From assembly GCF_001666835.1 (NCBI RefSeq), contig NZ_LZJF01000060.1:1-64000 (forward strand): 64,000 nt of DNA, written 5' to 3'. Position numbers and translations under genes: made by a program. This DNA comes from Mycobacterium sp. E3251 (GTDB lineage: Bacteria > Actinomycetota > Actinomycetes > Mycobacteriales > Mycobacteriaceae). Below are positions 8,069 through 15,884 of the stretch, one piece after another (positions within the stretch are counted from its first letter, which is position 1; the number at the start of each line of letters is the position of its first letter). A model generated the notes under the pieces. It saw only the letters and a list, made by a program, of their open reading frames with translations. It had not been told where the DNA came from and searched no databases.

Positions 8069-9238
8069 TCACGAACCGCGGCGCGCCTTGAGTTCGGCGA
8101 GCACTTCCTCGGTGTGCTGCCCGAGTTCCGGTGCCGCAGAACGCGGTGCCCAGGGTGTGCCGTGGAAATCGGCCGGTGTGGCCACCATCGGGACGCTCGA
8201 TTCCCCGTCGGGCACGTCGACGATGCCGCCCGCCGCGTGAAACTGCTCGTCGGCGACGACGTCTTCGAGGCTGTTCACCGGCGACCAGAAGAAATCGGGT
8301 TCGGCCGCGAAGGCCTGCGCCCATTCGTCGAGGGTGCGGGTGGCGAAGATGGCGTCCAGCTCGGCGATCAGTTCCGCCGCGTTGACGAAGCGCGCGTAGG
8401 CGTCGGCGAAGCGGGGATCGTCTAGCCAGTCCGGGTGGCCGACGGCGCGGCACAGCGGGGGCCAGTGCCGATCGCCTTCGAGCCCGACGATCCAGAATCG
8501 CCGCCCATCGGCGGTGGCGTAGTTGTTCATGCAGGGATTACCCATCGACTCGCGTTGCCCGATCGCGATCGGTTGGCCCGTGAGCAGGTAGGTGTTCAGG
8601 TCGAAGCTCACGGTGTAGGCGCCCTGCCGATACAACGAGGTGCTCACCAGCTGGCCGGTCCCGGTGCGGGCGCGGGCAACCAGCGCCGCGCAGATGGCGG
8701 CCGCCAGCGTCATGCCGGCCGAATGATCGCCCATGCCACCGCGCTGAAACGGCGGCGTGTCGCCGGGCCGGGTGAGCAGATGCGCCACCCCGGCGCGCGA
8801 CCAGAACGCGGCCACGTCGTAGGCGGCCCGGTCCGCATCGGGTCCGGTCTCGCCGTATCCGGTGATCAGCCCGTACACCAGGCGCGGGTTGCGGGCGGAC
8901 ACCGATTCGAAGTCGAGCCCCAGGCGTTGCAGCGCGCCGGGCCGCACGTTGGTCACGAAAACGTCGGCGCCGGCGAGCAATTCGAACGCGGTGTCGAGGT
9001 CCGCCGCCTCCGCGAGGTTCAACACGACGCTGCGCTTGGAGCGGTTGTCCATCTCGAAAGGCGGGTTGACCCCGAGGTCGCAGCCCAGCATCCTGCCGAA
9101 CGGGCGCCCCGGGTCGCCGCTGGGCGGTTCGATCTTGATGACGTCGGCCCCCCAGTCGGCCAGGATGCCGCCGGTGGCCGGGCCGGCCACCCATACCCCG
9201 AGCTCGACGACCGTGACGCCCTCCATTGGTCCCGCCAT
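8069..9238 (-). CDS. Class III CoA-transferase (CaiB/BaiF family)
   Basis: This 389-residue protein is a family III acyl-CoA transferase, which moves CoA between carboxylic acids. It begins with the typical PMEGVTVVELGVWVAGP segment and has the nucleotide-binding YGLITGYG region and the GMGDHSAGM motif with the predicted catalytic aspartate. I place the start at the ATG at 9238, with AGGA about ten bases upstream; an in-frame GTG at 9259 would add seven residues. It is transcribed away from a DUF427 gene, with a pair of palindromic sites between them. It probably activates an acid substrate or intermediate of the neighbouring degradative operon. Confidence 0.93.
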   Translation of the reverse strand: MAGPMEGVTVVELGVWVAGPATGGILADWGADVIKIEPPSGDPGRPFGRMLGCDLGVNPPFEMDNRSKRSVVLNLAEAADLDTAFELLAGADVFVTNVRPGALQRLGLDFESVSARNPRLVYGLITGYGETGPDADRAAYDVAAFWSRAGVAHLLTRPGDTPPFQRGGMGDHSAGMTLAAAICAALVARARTGTGQLVSTSLYRQGAYTVSFDLNTYLLTGQPIAIGQRESMGNPCMNNYATADGRRFWIVGLEGDRHWPPLCRAVGHPDWLDDPRFADAYARFVNAAELIAELDAIFATRTLDEWAQAFAAEPDFFWSPVNSLEDVVADEQFHAAGGIVDVPDGESSVPMVATPADFHGTPWAPRSAAPELGQHTEEVLAELKARRGS

Positions 9239-9268
9239 GGCTACGTTCCTACTCTGCACTCTTCGAAT

Positions 9269-9314
9269 GTCACGCCAGCGTGGCGCTGCATGGTGAGTGC
9301 CACGCTAGCGTGAC
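9269..9314. promoter_or_regulatory. Pair of inverted 16-bp palindromic operator-like sites
   Basis: GTCACGCCAGCGTGGC at 9269-9284 and GCCACGCTAGCGTGAC at 9299-9314 are reverse complements of each other except for one base, and each is itself a near or perfect palindrome (core CACGC-T-AGCGTG). Their centres are 30 bp apart, about three helical turns. They lie between the divergent CoA-transferase (start 9238) and DUF427 gene (start 9350), as expected for dimeric repressor binding. Confidence 0.7.
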
Positions 9315-9349
9315 GTCGGGTGGCGTTTGCGTGCGACGGAAGGAGCGCC

Positions 9350-10024
9350 ATGAGCCTGGTAGCCGGACGTGGTCCGCTCAGCAGTGATCCGGCCGGGCGA
9401 TTCTCGCCGCCGCTGCCCGCCGACGTCGTCTTCATCGAGCCTCATCCGCGCCGCGTGCAAGCGATCCAGGATGGGCGGCTGGTGATCGACACCGAAGGGG
9501 CGCTGCTGGTGCACCGGCGGGGCCAGCCGCTCAGCTACGTCTTTCGGGCGGACGAGGTCGGTGACCTGCCCACCGAACCCGAGCCCGAGGCGCCGGGCTT
9601 CGTCCACGTGCCCTGGGACGCCGTCGACACCTGGCTCGAAGAGGGACGAGAACTCGTGCACTACCCGCCGAATCCCTACCACCGAGTCGACTGCCGTCCC
9701 ACCAAGCGCCGCCTGCGGGTTTCGGTCGCCGGCACGGTGCTGGTGGATACCGACGACACCGTGATCCTATTCGAGACCTCCTTGGAGCCAAGGCTTTACG
9801 TCGATCCGCGGCACGTGCGCACCGACCTGCTACACCGTTCGGAGACGGTGAGCTACTGCAACTACAAGGGTTTCGCGACATATTGGTCCGCGGGCAATGT
9901 CGACGACATCGCGTGGAGTTACGCCGATCCGCCGCCGGAAAGCCTGCCCATCGAAGGGTTCTTCAGCTTCGACCTCGCCCGCGCCGACGTGATCGCGGAG
10001 CTGCCGGTCAGCCGCCGTAGCTAG
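9350..10024 (+). CDS. DUF427 domain-containing protein, long form
   Basis: This 224-residue protein carries a DUF427 domain in its C-terminal half: PYHRVDCRPTKRRLRVSVAG, the acidic-aromatic FETSLEPRLYVDP, the LLHRSETVSYCNYKG stretch and the DIAWSYADP signature. The first 100 residues are extra relative to a single-domain family member such as the 126-residue homologue at 43982-44362 and look like a degenerate second copy. DUF427 proteins form small beta-barrels of unknown activity. The ATG at 9350 has AAGGAG six bases upstream, better than earlier in-frame codons. It shares a divergent, operator-containing promoter region with the CoA-transferase. Confidence 0.85.
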   Translation: MSLVAGRGPLSSDPAGRFSPPLPADVVFIEPHPRRVQAIQDGRLVIDTEGALLVHRRGQPLSYVFRADEVGDLPTEPEPEAPGFVHVPWDAVDTWLEEGRELVHYPPNPYHRVDCRPTKRRLRVSVAGTVLVDTDDTVILFETSLEPRLYVDPRHVRTDLLHRSETVSYCNYKGFATYWSAGNVDDIAWSYADPPPESLPIEGFFSFDLARADVIAELPVSRRS

Positions 10025-10034
10025 ACGTCGCAGC

Positions 10035-10685
10035 TCAACGTTTCGGGGTGCGTCGACCGTTGCGCGTCGTTCGAGACGCATCCGCGCGGGCCTGGATACC
10101 GGCCAGCAGCATGTCGAGGGCGCGGTCGAAGTCCGCGGCCATCGATGATTGTTGGCTGGTGGATGCGAGGGCTGCCAGGTGGGGGTGGTCGGCGCCCGCC
10201 AGGCGTCCGATGCGGCCGGCGGCATCGATGTTGGCCTGCTCTTGAGGACCCACCGCCGCGGGGCCGGCCAACTCCACCTGCGCGGCCCCCATGATCAGGC
10301 TGAGCACCCCACGAAAGGCGGCCAACAGATCGTGGTCGGCAAGTCCGCCACGGACCAGTGCCGCGACGAGCTGTTCTGCGGGCGCAAAGCTCTCGTTCGA
10401 GACGGTGCGGCGGGTCAAGACCAGCGGGACAGCGTTACGGTGACGGCGCATTGATTCCCATACGGCGATCGCGATGGATTTCACATCAGCAAGCCAATCG
10501 TCGCACGGCGCAGGTAGTTTCACGTCGGCCAGCACCGCTTCGGCGACCAGAGCCTCGAGTTCCTCTCGATCTTTGACGTAGTTGTAGAGCGTCATCGGCC
10601 CGGTACCCAGGGCGGTTGCCAGCGAGCGCATGTTCAGCGCGCTCAGCCCGTCGCGATCGACGATCCCCATTGCGTGTGCGCGCAC
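10035..10685 (-). CDS. TetR-family transcriptional regulator
   Basis: This TetR-type repressor has a helix-turn-helix near the N-terminus (LNMRSLATALGTGPMTLYNYVKDREEL) and a long alpha-helical ligand domain. It faces a hydrolase/isomerase gene pair across a perfect 31-bp inverted repeat, so it probably represses both and itself. The start is uncertain: GTG at 10685 leaves the first helix clipped and has no ribosome site. In-frame homology (RARFTVSEV) continues upstream to an ATC codon at 10712, six bases after a GGGAGG at 10724-10719, and an in-frame TGA lies just above at 10718-10716. Initiation at ATC, or a missing base or substitution, are both possible; I give the conservative GTG. Confidence 0.85.
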   Translation of the reverse strand: MRAHAMGIVDRDGLSALNMRSLATALGTGPMTLYNYVKDREELEALVAEAVLADVKLPAPCDDWLADVKSIAIAVWESMRRHRNAVPLVLTRRTVSNESFAPAEQLVAALVRGGLADHDLLAAFRGVLSLIMGAAQVELAGPAAVGPQEQANIDAAGRIGRLAGADHPHLAALASTSQQSSMAADFDRALDMLLAGIQARADASRTTRNGRRTPKR

Positions 10686-10762
10686 TTCAGAGACGGTGAA
10701 TCGTGCCCGGATAGCTCACCTCCCGCTTGGGACCCCTTGACACGTACAGCGTACCTAACGTA

Positions 10763-10793
10763 GACCGTATACGTACAACGTACGTATACGGTC
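10763..10793. promoter_or_regulatory. Perfect 31-bp inverted repeat, TetR operator
   Basis: Two perfect 14-bp arms (left arm GACCGTATACGTAC) flank a 3-bp centre. It lies 12 bp before the hydrolase ATG at 10806 and about 50 bp before the TetR coding start, exactly between the divergent genes. More GTAC-containing half-sites occur at 10743-10754. The size and symmetry fit binding of a TetR dimer, or two dimers, and autoregulation. Confidence 0.85.
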
Positions 10794-10805
10794 CAGGGAA
10801 TTTTC

Positions 10806-11711
10806 ATGAGCCCTAACATCGCCACCACCACGGTGTCATTTACTTCGCAAGGCGTTCGGTGCACGGGCTGGCTGACCCTGCCGCGCGGCGCCGGCCCCCA
10901 TCCGGGGGTTGTGCTCTGCCACGGCCTCGGCGCCACGCACGGCATGCTGATGTCGCAATACGAGCAACACTTCGCCGATGCCGGCGTGGCGACACTGGCC
11001 TTCGACTACCGGCACACCGGCGCTTCGGACGGTTCACCACGGCAACGCTTCAGCATGCGCCGACACCAACAGGACGTCGGCGCTGCGCTGGACTATCTAC
11101 ATCACCACGACAGCATCGACTCCCAACGAATCGGCTTGTGGGGCACCAGCCTCGGCGCGATGCATGTGCTGCGGCAAGCCGCAGCCCGGCGCGATCTTGC
11201 TGCCGTGGTCGTGCAGTGCCCGATCGTCCATGGACCGGCAACACTGGCCCGCGGCGGCTGGCGGCCCGCTCTCCGCGCGACACCGGCGATCCTCGACGAT
11301 GTGCTTCGACGGATGCGGGGCGCCGCCCCACGATATGTCCCCATCGTCGGCGAACCGGGCAGCCTCTCTGCAGTCACCATCCCCGGCGCTCTCGCCGGCT
11401 GGTACTCCACCGTGCCCGCCGGCACGACCTTCGACAACCGCATCGCCGCCGCCGACGTCATCGGGATCGGCATGACCAGCGCCAAACACGGCGCCGCGAG
11501 GATTACGGCTCCACTGCTGGTATGTGTCTCCACACGAGAGACCCTCATGAACCCGCGCCATGCCGCGGACGTGGGACACCGCGCGCCGTCCGGCGTCGTG
11601 CGGCACTACGACGGGGATCACTTCCAGATTTATCACCCGCCCTTACTAGGGGAACTGCTCGCCGATCAAATCCAATTCCTTCAGGAGCACCTGAATGTCC
11701 AAAGCAGTTAA
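10806..11711 (+). CDS. Alpha/beta hydrolase
   Basis: This 301-residue protein is a cytoplasmic alpha/beta-fold hydrolase: oxyanion region LCHGLGATHG, nucleophile elbow GTSLG (Ser near residue 117), and a catalytic-triad His in DGDHFQIYH near the end. It resembles the hydrolase at 26029-26934 across its whole length (shared FDYRxxGxSxGxPRQ and IGLWGTS/IALWGTS segments), so they are paralogues. It starts 12 bp after a large palindrome and overlaps the next gene by 17 bp, forming a two-gene operon under the divergent TetR. The physiological ester, amide or lactone substrate is unknown. Confidence 0.9.
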   Translation: MSPNIATTTVSFTSQGVRCTGWLTLPRGAGPHPGVVLCHGLGATHGMLMSQYEQHFADAGVATLAFDYRHTGASDGSPRQRFSMRRHQQDVGAALDYLHHHDSIDSQRIGLWGTSLGAMHVLRQAAARRDLAAVVVQCPIVHGPATLARGGWRPALRATPAILDDVLRRMRGAAPRYVPIVGEPGSLSAVTIPGALAGWYSTVPAGTTFDNRIAAADVIGIGMTSAKHGAARITAPLLVCVSTRETLMNPRHAADVGHRAPSGVVRHYDGDHFQIYHPPLLGELLADQIQFLQEHLNVQSS

Positions 11712-12354
11712 TACCCTGCAGGACAACGACGCTCGGCTCGTCGGATTTCTCAGTACTCTCACCGCAGACCAGTGGTCGCAGCCCAGCCTGTGCACAGACT
11801 GGAGCAACCACGAAGTCCTGGCCCACCTCGTCGTCGGCTACTCAGCCACGCTGCCGTCGATCGCGGCCGCGATGTTGCGGCACCGGGGTTCATTCGACCG
11901 CACCAACTCCTCAATGGCCCGCGCGTTGGCGGCACAACAGGACCCGCACACGCTGATCGATGACCTTGCGGCATTGACACAGCTTGCACGAGGCATCGGT
12001 CGCGTCTTTCCCAGGCGACTGCTCCTCGGTGATCACGTCATCCATGAACTGGACATCACCTACTCGATCGGCGCAGACTCCGCGATTCCCCGGGCAATAC
12101 TCGCTGCCGTTCTCGAAACCGAGGTAGCAATCCCGAACCCGTTCGTCCCAGCCTCGAAACGCGCACGAGGCCTGAACCTCATCGCTACCGACACCACCTG
12201 GTCACACCCCAATGATGGACCAACGGTCACCGGTGAAGCCGGCCACCTTGCCTCAGTGCTGGCCGGCCGGCCCTGGGCGCTAGGGCATTTGACCGGTGAT
12301 GGAGTCGCGGTACTCGCCGGCCGACTTGAGCAATCGCCAAAGTCCATCCCGTGA
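11695..12354 (+). CDS. Mycothiol-dependent maleylpyruvate isomerase-type protein (DinB-like fold)
   Basis: This 219-residue protein has the N-terminal layout of the mycothiol-dependent maleylpyruvate isomerase/DinB superfamily: WSQPSLCTDWSNHEVLAHLV near residues 27-46 and HVIHELD near 113-119 supply the histidines and the acidic residue of the metal site. Actinobacterial members use mycothiol for isomerisation or conjugation reactions, often on ring-cleavage or reactive products. It overlaps the hydrolase gene by 17 bp and is surely co-transcribed with it. A detoxification or aromatic-degradation role alongside the hydrolase is plausible; the exact reaction is not evident. Confidence 0.85.
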   Translation: MSKAVNTLQDNDARLVGFLSTLTADQWSQPSLCTDWSNHEVLAHLVVGYSATLPSIAAAMLRHRGSFDRTNSSMARALAAQQDPHTLIDDLAALTQLARGIGRVFPRRLLLGDHVIHELDITYSIGADSAIPRAILAAVLETEVAIPNPFVPASKRARGLNLIATDTTWSHPNDGPTVTGEAGHLASVLAGRPWALGHLTGDGVAVLAGRLEQSPKSIP

Positions 12355-12406
12355 CGCGCTATTGACTGTTGAATCCCGTTGGCGTCTCGCCGCCCATGGC
12401 GGCCAA

Positions 12407-13891
12407 TCACCAGTCGGTGACGGGCGGTAATTGATTGATCTTCTCGACAGCGAGCTGCCGCCGTGCGGTCACGTTCAGTTTGATGAATACCTTGCGCAAG
12501 TGGTACGCGACGGTGTTCGGACTGATGAACAACTGGGCGCCGATCTCCGAATTCGTGGCCCCGCCGGCGGCCAGCGCGGCGATCTGCGCCTCACGCGGGG
12601 TTAGACCCGAACCGTTTCGGGTGTCGGCCTTTTCGCGAATTCGCACGCCGGTGGCTTCAAGCTCAAGCCGCGCGCGCCTGGCAAAAGCTTCCATTCCGTT
12701 GGTCGTGAACATTTCATAAGCGGGCCGGAGCTGGGTTCGGGCGTCGAGCGGCCGTCGTTCTCGACGCAGCCACTCGCCGTAGACAAGTCGTGCACGCGCG
12801 GCGGCCGGGCGCAGCTTTGTGCGGTCCATCCGCTCGATCGCCTCGCGGTAGAACCGTTCCGCGGACCCGCCGCTGCTCACGAGTGCCCGCGAGCACGCGT
12901 AAGTTCCCAGGGCCCAATCTGTTCCAGCAGCCTGCGCGCTCTCTTCAAGACAGGCGAGAGCATCACGCGCGTCGCCGGTTTGCCCGCAACGAGTTGCCGC
13001 CTCTATCAACTCGGGTAGCAAGAACGTCGTCCACAGTTCTTCTGCGTGCCCACACCCTTGTCGGGCCGCCACGAAGGCCTGCTCATAATGCCCCAACCCG
13101 TTGTACAGGAGCGCGGTCGCCAGTTCGATTGACGCCAAACCCATTCCCTCACCACGGGCTAGCGCATAGTGTTTCCCTGCCTGCGCCAATCGTGCAGTTT
13201 CGGTTTGGTCGCCTTGCCAGGCCGCAAGCGGAAGTGCCGCGTAGGGAAAGACCGTCGTAGCCGTCGACGCCGTGATCGAGTCGGCCTCGGTGATCAGCTG
13301 GCGGGCGGCGGCGAAATTTCCACTCCAAGTCAGCGCCGCTGCCAGCGAGTGCAACGCCACGGGCAACACGCGTTGGTCTTCCGCCGCACGGGCGAGCCCG
13401 ACTTGTCGAGCCGGCAAGTGTAGCCACGCGCGATCGTCCCAAGCGTTGATGGCGCCGTGGCAGGCAAGCCAGAGCCAACGCGTCCCGCCCTCGACGCTTG
13501 GCCCTTCGGCGGCACAGAATCCGGCCAACGCGCTTCGAACCAGCCCGAGGCCCGCTCGGGGACCGGAGACGACCAGGGCCGTCAACCCATCCAGTAGGAG
13601 GTCTGCCGGGCTCTGCGGTCGCCGTGCCGCGGGGGCTTCCCCGGCGGCCCTCGCCACTTCCAACACGGCACCGCTGCCGGCGAGACGGCCCGCGAACAGG
13701 ACCGCCGATAGCGCCTCGAGATACAGTTCGCGCGCGGCCTGCGCATCGTGCGGCGCGCATTCCTGGGCCAGCGCAGTCAACGCGGTAGCGGCGTCGCTGC
13801 CGCACTTGGACGTGAACATCATCTCGCCGCGCAGCGCGGACGGTAGGGCACCGTTTTGCCCCAGCATTGAGATCCGCTCCGAGGGGTGCAT
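12407..13891 (-). CDS. LuxR-family (LAL-type) regulator lacking the ATPase domain
   Basis: This 494-residue protein ends in a LuxR-type DNA-binding domain (SGLTPREAQIAALAAGGATNSEIGAQLFISPNTVAYHLRKVF, written here only by its features: the TPRE turn, the S-P-N-T-V recognition helix), preceded by about 400 residues of alpha-helical, TPR-like repeats (LYLEALSAVLFAGRLA, RWLWLACHGAI, LHSLAAALTWSGNF). Full large ATP-binding LuxR regulators have some 400-500 further N-terminal residues with Walker motifs; none are present here or in the 313 bp upstream. It is either a naturally ATPase-less regulator or the remaining half of a truncated gene. It is divergent from the benzoylformate decarboxylase gene and may control it. 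An internal start at Met24/25 is possible. Confidence 0.85.
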   Translation of the reverse strand: MHPSERISMLGQNGALPSALRGEMMFTSKCGSDAATALTALAQECAPHDAQAARELYLEALSAVLFAGRLAGSGAVLEVARAAGEAPAARRPQSPADLLLDGLTALVVSGPRAGLGLVRSALAGFCAAEGPSVEGGTRWLWLACHGAINAWDDRAWLHLPARQVGLARAAEDQRVLPVALHSLAAALTWSGNFAAARQLITEADSITASTATTVFPYAALPLAAWQGDQTETARLAQAGKHYALARGEGMGLASIELATALLYNGLGHYEQAFVAARQGCGHAEELWTTFLLPELIEAATRCGQTGDARDALACLEESAQAAGTDWALGTYACSRALVSSGGSAERFYREAIERMDRTKLRPAAARARLVYGEWLRRERRPLDARTQLRPAYEMFTTNGMEAFARRARLELEATGVRIREKADTRNGSGLTPREAQIAALAAGGATNSEIGAQLFISPNTVAYHLRKVFIKLNVTARRQLAVEKINQLPPVTDW

Positions 13892-14204
13892 CAGTGCACT
13901 CGCCGACGAAGCGGTGGCCGCAGGTCAGTGCGGCCGGTCGGCGGGGCGACAAGACCGGACTTAATGACTTCGCGCCCGCCCCGGCTTCGGGCGTAAATCA
14001 TGTCCGAAAGCTTATCGGCTGTGGGTCAGGGACGCCCTTTGTGCGGATGCCAATCCGGTCCGCTGAATTTGCGGCGGGCACGGCCGTCGATCGCACGCGG
14101 ACTACCAGGTCTTGAGGATTCTGCGTTGGGTCGCGGCGAGTCATCATCGAGGTGAGCCGGGCGTACCAGCCCATCCCTCATTCGTGCAGCTTGGAGGCGG
14201 CAGC
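13892..14204. other. Intergenic region between LuxR-type regulator and decarboxylase
   Basis: This 313-bp divergent promoter region contains no convincing gene. No Walker-motif remnant of the missing LuxR ATPase domain was found in any frame. The last 20 bases hold the ribosome site GGAGGC for the decarboxylase. A direct or inverted repeat of operator quality was not obvious. Confidence 0.6.
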
Positions 14205-15806
14205 ATGACCACCGTTCGTGAGGCGATTCTCGACCTGCTGCGCGCACACAACTTGACCACCATCTTTGGCAATCCGGGCTCGTCGGAATTGGCTCTGCTG
14301 CAGGACTTCCCAGAAGACTTCCGCTATGTGCTGGGGCTCCAGGAGATGGTGCCGGTCGGGATGGCCGACGCATACGCACAAATCACCGGACGACCCGCAT
14401 TTGTCAACCTGCATACCGCCCCCGGCATGGGTAACGCCCAGGGCCAGCTCTACAACGCTTTCATCAACAAGACTCCGCTGATCGTGACCGCCGGAAATCA
14501 GCGCCGCACGATGCAGAACCAATACTGTCTGCTGACCAACATAGAGCCCGCTTTGGTGCCAAAGCCCTTCGTGAAGTGGGCGGCCGAACCCGCGATCGCC
14601 AGTGAGGCTCCCGCCGTGCTGGCCCGCGCCATCCATCTGGCTACCACCCCGCCGATGGGTCCGGTGTTCGTCTCGCTGCCGATGGATGACATGCCGGTCC
14701 AATTCGACGACGGCCAGGCCACCGATGTTGCTGCCGTGCGGGACCGCTCGGTGACTCACACTGCGGGCTTTTCCCCCCAACTCGCCGAGCAGATCGGCGC
14801 CCGACTGAACTCCGCGAAATCGCCGGCGCTAATTGTGGGCGGCGACGTCGAGCGTTATGGCGCGTGGGACGCGGTGATCGCGTTGGCGGAGCGCACCCAA
14901 TCGGCCGTCTGGACGGCGCCACTAACGGGGTGGAGCGGATTTCCGGAGAATCACCCGCTGTATCAAGGCATTTTGCCGCCCGGCGCGGGCTGGATCTCTG
15001 AGATGCTGACCGGACACGACCTACTTCTAGTGATCGGGGCACCCGTTTTCCGGTACTACCCGTTGGTGCCGGGACCGTATCTCCCCAAGGGTGCGAGCCT
15101 GATTCACATCACCAATGACCCTGATGAGGCCGCGCGCGCCCCCGCCGGGGACGCGATCGTCGCCGACGTTGCCAGCGCGGCCGCCGCACTGCTCGCGGCG
15201 ACCAAGCCCACCCAGCGGCCGGCACCCGCGGCGCGCGCGCCGATCCCGGACCTGGACAATTCACAGACGCCGCTGCGCCCCGAAGCGCTATGGACGGCCG
15301 TCGGCCGGGGCGCGCCGCCGAAGACGTTGTGGGTCAGCGAGGCGGGCAGCAACGAGGTCGCCATTACGAACAGCATTCGACCCGGTCATCCGTTCTCGCA
15401 TCTTTCGGCGGCCGGCGGCGGACTGGGTTTCGGACTGCCCGCGGCCGTCGGTGCTCAACTCGCGGCCCCCGACCGTCCCGTCGTCGCGCTGATGGGGGAC
15501 GGTTCGATGCATTACGCGATTACCGCGTTGTGGACCGCGGCGCAGTACCAGATCCCCGTGACCATCGTGGTGGCTTCCAACGCGGAATACGGTGTGGTCA
15601 AAGAATTCGGCGGATGGGAAAAGACGCCAGGGGTGCCCGGGCTCGATCTACCGGGGCTCAATGTCGTGGCAACAGCGGCCAGCTATGGAGTCGACGCCCA
15701 TGAGGCGCACACCACGGACGAGGTCATCGAGTTGCTGAGAAGCGGCGTCGCCGACCGGCAGCGACCCACCCTGATCAACGCACGTACGACTCCCGTCGGA
15801 GTTTGA
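14205..15806 (+). CDS. mdlC: Benzoylformate decarboxylase-like ThDP enzyme
   Basis: This 533-residue thiamine-diphosphate enzyme is closest to benzoylformate decarboxylase, which converts phenylglyoxylate to benzaldehyde and CO2 in mandelate breakdown. Supporting marks are FGNPGSSELALL with the Ser that contacts substrate, the cofactor-activating Glu in LGLQEM, LHTAPG with the active-site His, and the ThDP/Mg motif GDGS followed 26 residues later by SNAEYG. The length matches the family (about 530). ATG at 14205 follows GGAGGC; the open frame upstream to 14112 is not needed. The neighbours are a divergent LuxR-type regulator and a convergent ZIP transporter; no mandelate dehydrogenase is next to it, so another 2-oxo acid may be the real substrate. 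Confidence 0.85.
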   Translation: MTTVREAILDLLRAHNLTTIFGNPGSSELALLQDFPEDFRYVLGLQEMVPVGMADAYAQITGRPAFVNLHTAPGMGNAQGQLYNAFINKTPLIVTAGNQRRTMQNQYCLLTNIEPALVPKPFVKWAAEPAIASEAPAVLARAIHLATTPPMGPVFVSLPMDDMPVQFDDGQATDVAAVRDRSVTHTAGFSPQLAEQIGARLNSAKSPALIVGGDVERYGAWDAVIALAERTQSAVWTAPLTGWSGFPENHPLYQGILPPGAGWISEMLTGHDLLLVIGAPVFRYYPLVPGPYLPKGASLIHITNDPDEAARAPAGDAIVADVASAAAALLAATKPTQRPAPAARAPIPDLDNSQTPLRPEALWTAVGRGAPPKTLWVSEAGSNEVAITNSIRPGHPFSHLSAAGGGLGFGLPAAVGAQLAAPDRPVVALMGDGSMHYAITALWTAAQYQIPVTIVVASNAEYGVVKEFGGWEKTPGVPGLDLPGLNVVATAASYGVDAHEAHTTDEVIELLRSGVADRQRPTLINARTTPVGV

Positions 15807-15884
15807 CACGGCGGCAGTCATCGCCGAGGCAGCCGCCTGGGCTCGAAATAGATTGGAGCCGAGTGTCTTTGGAGCGAAGTAAGC

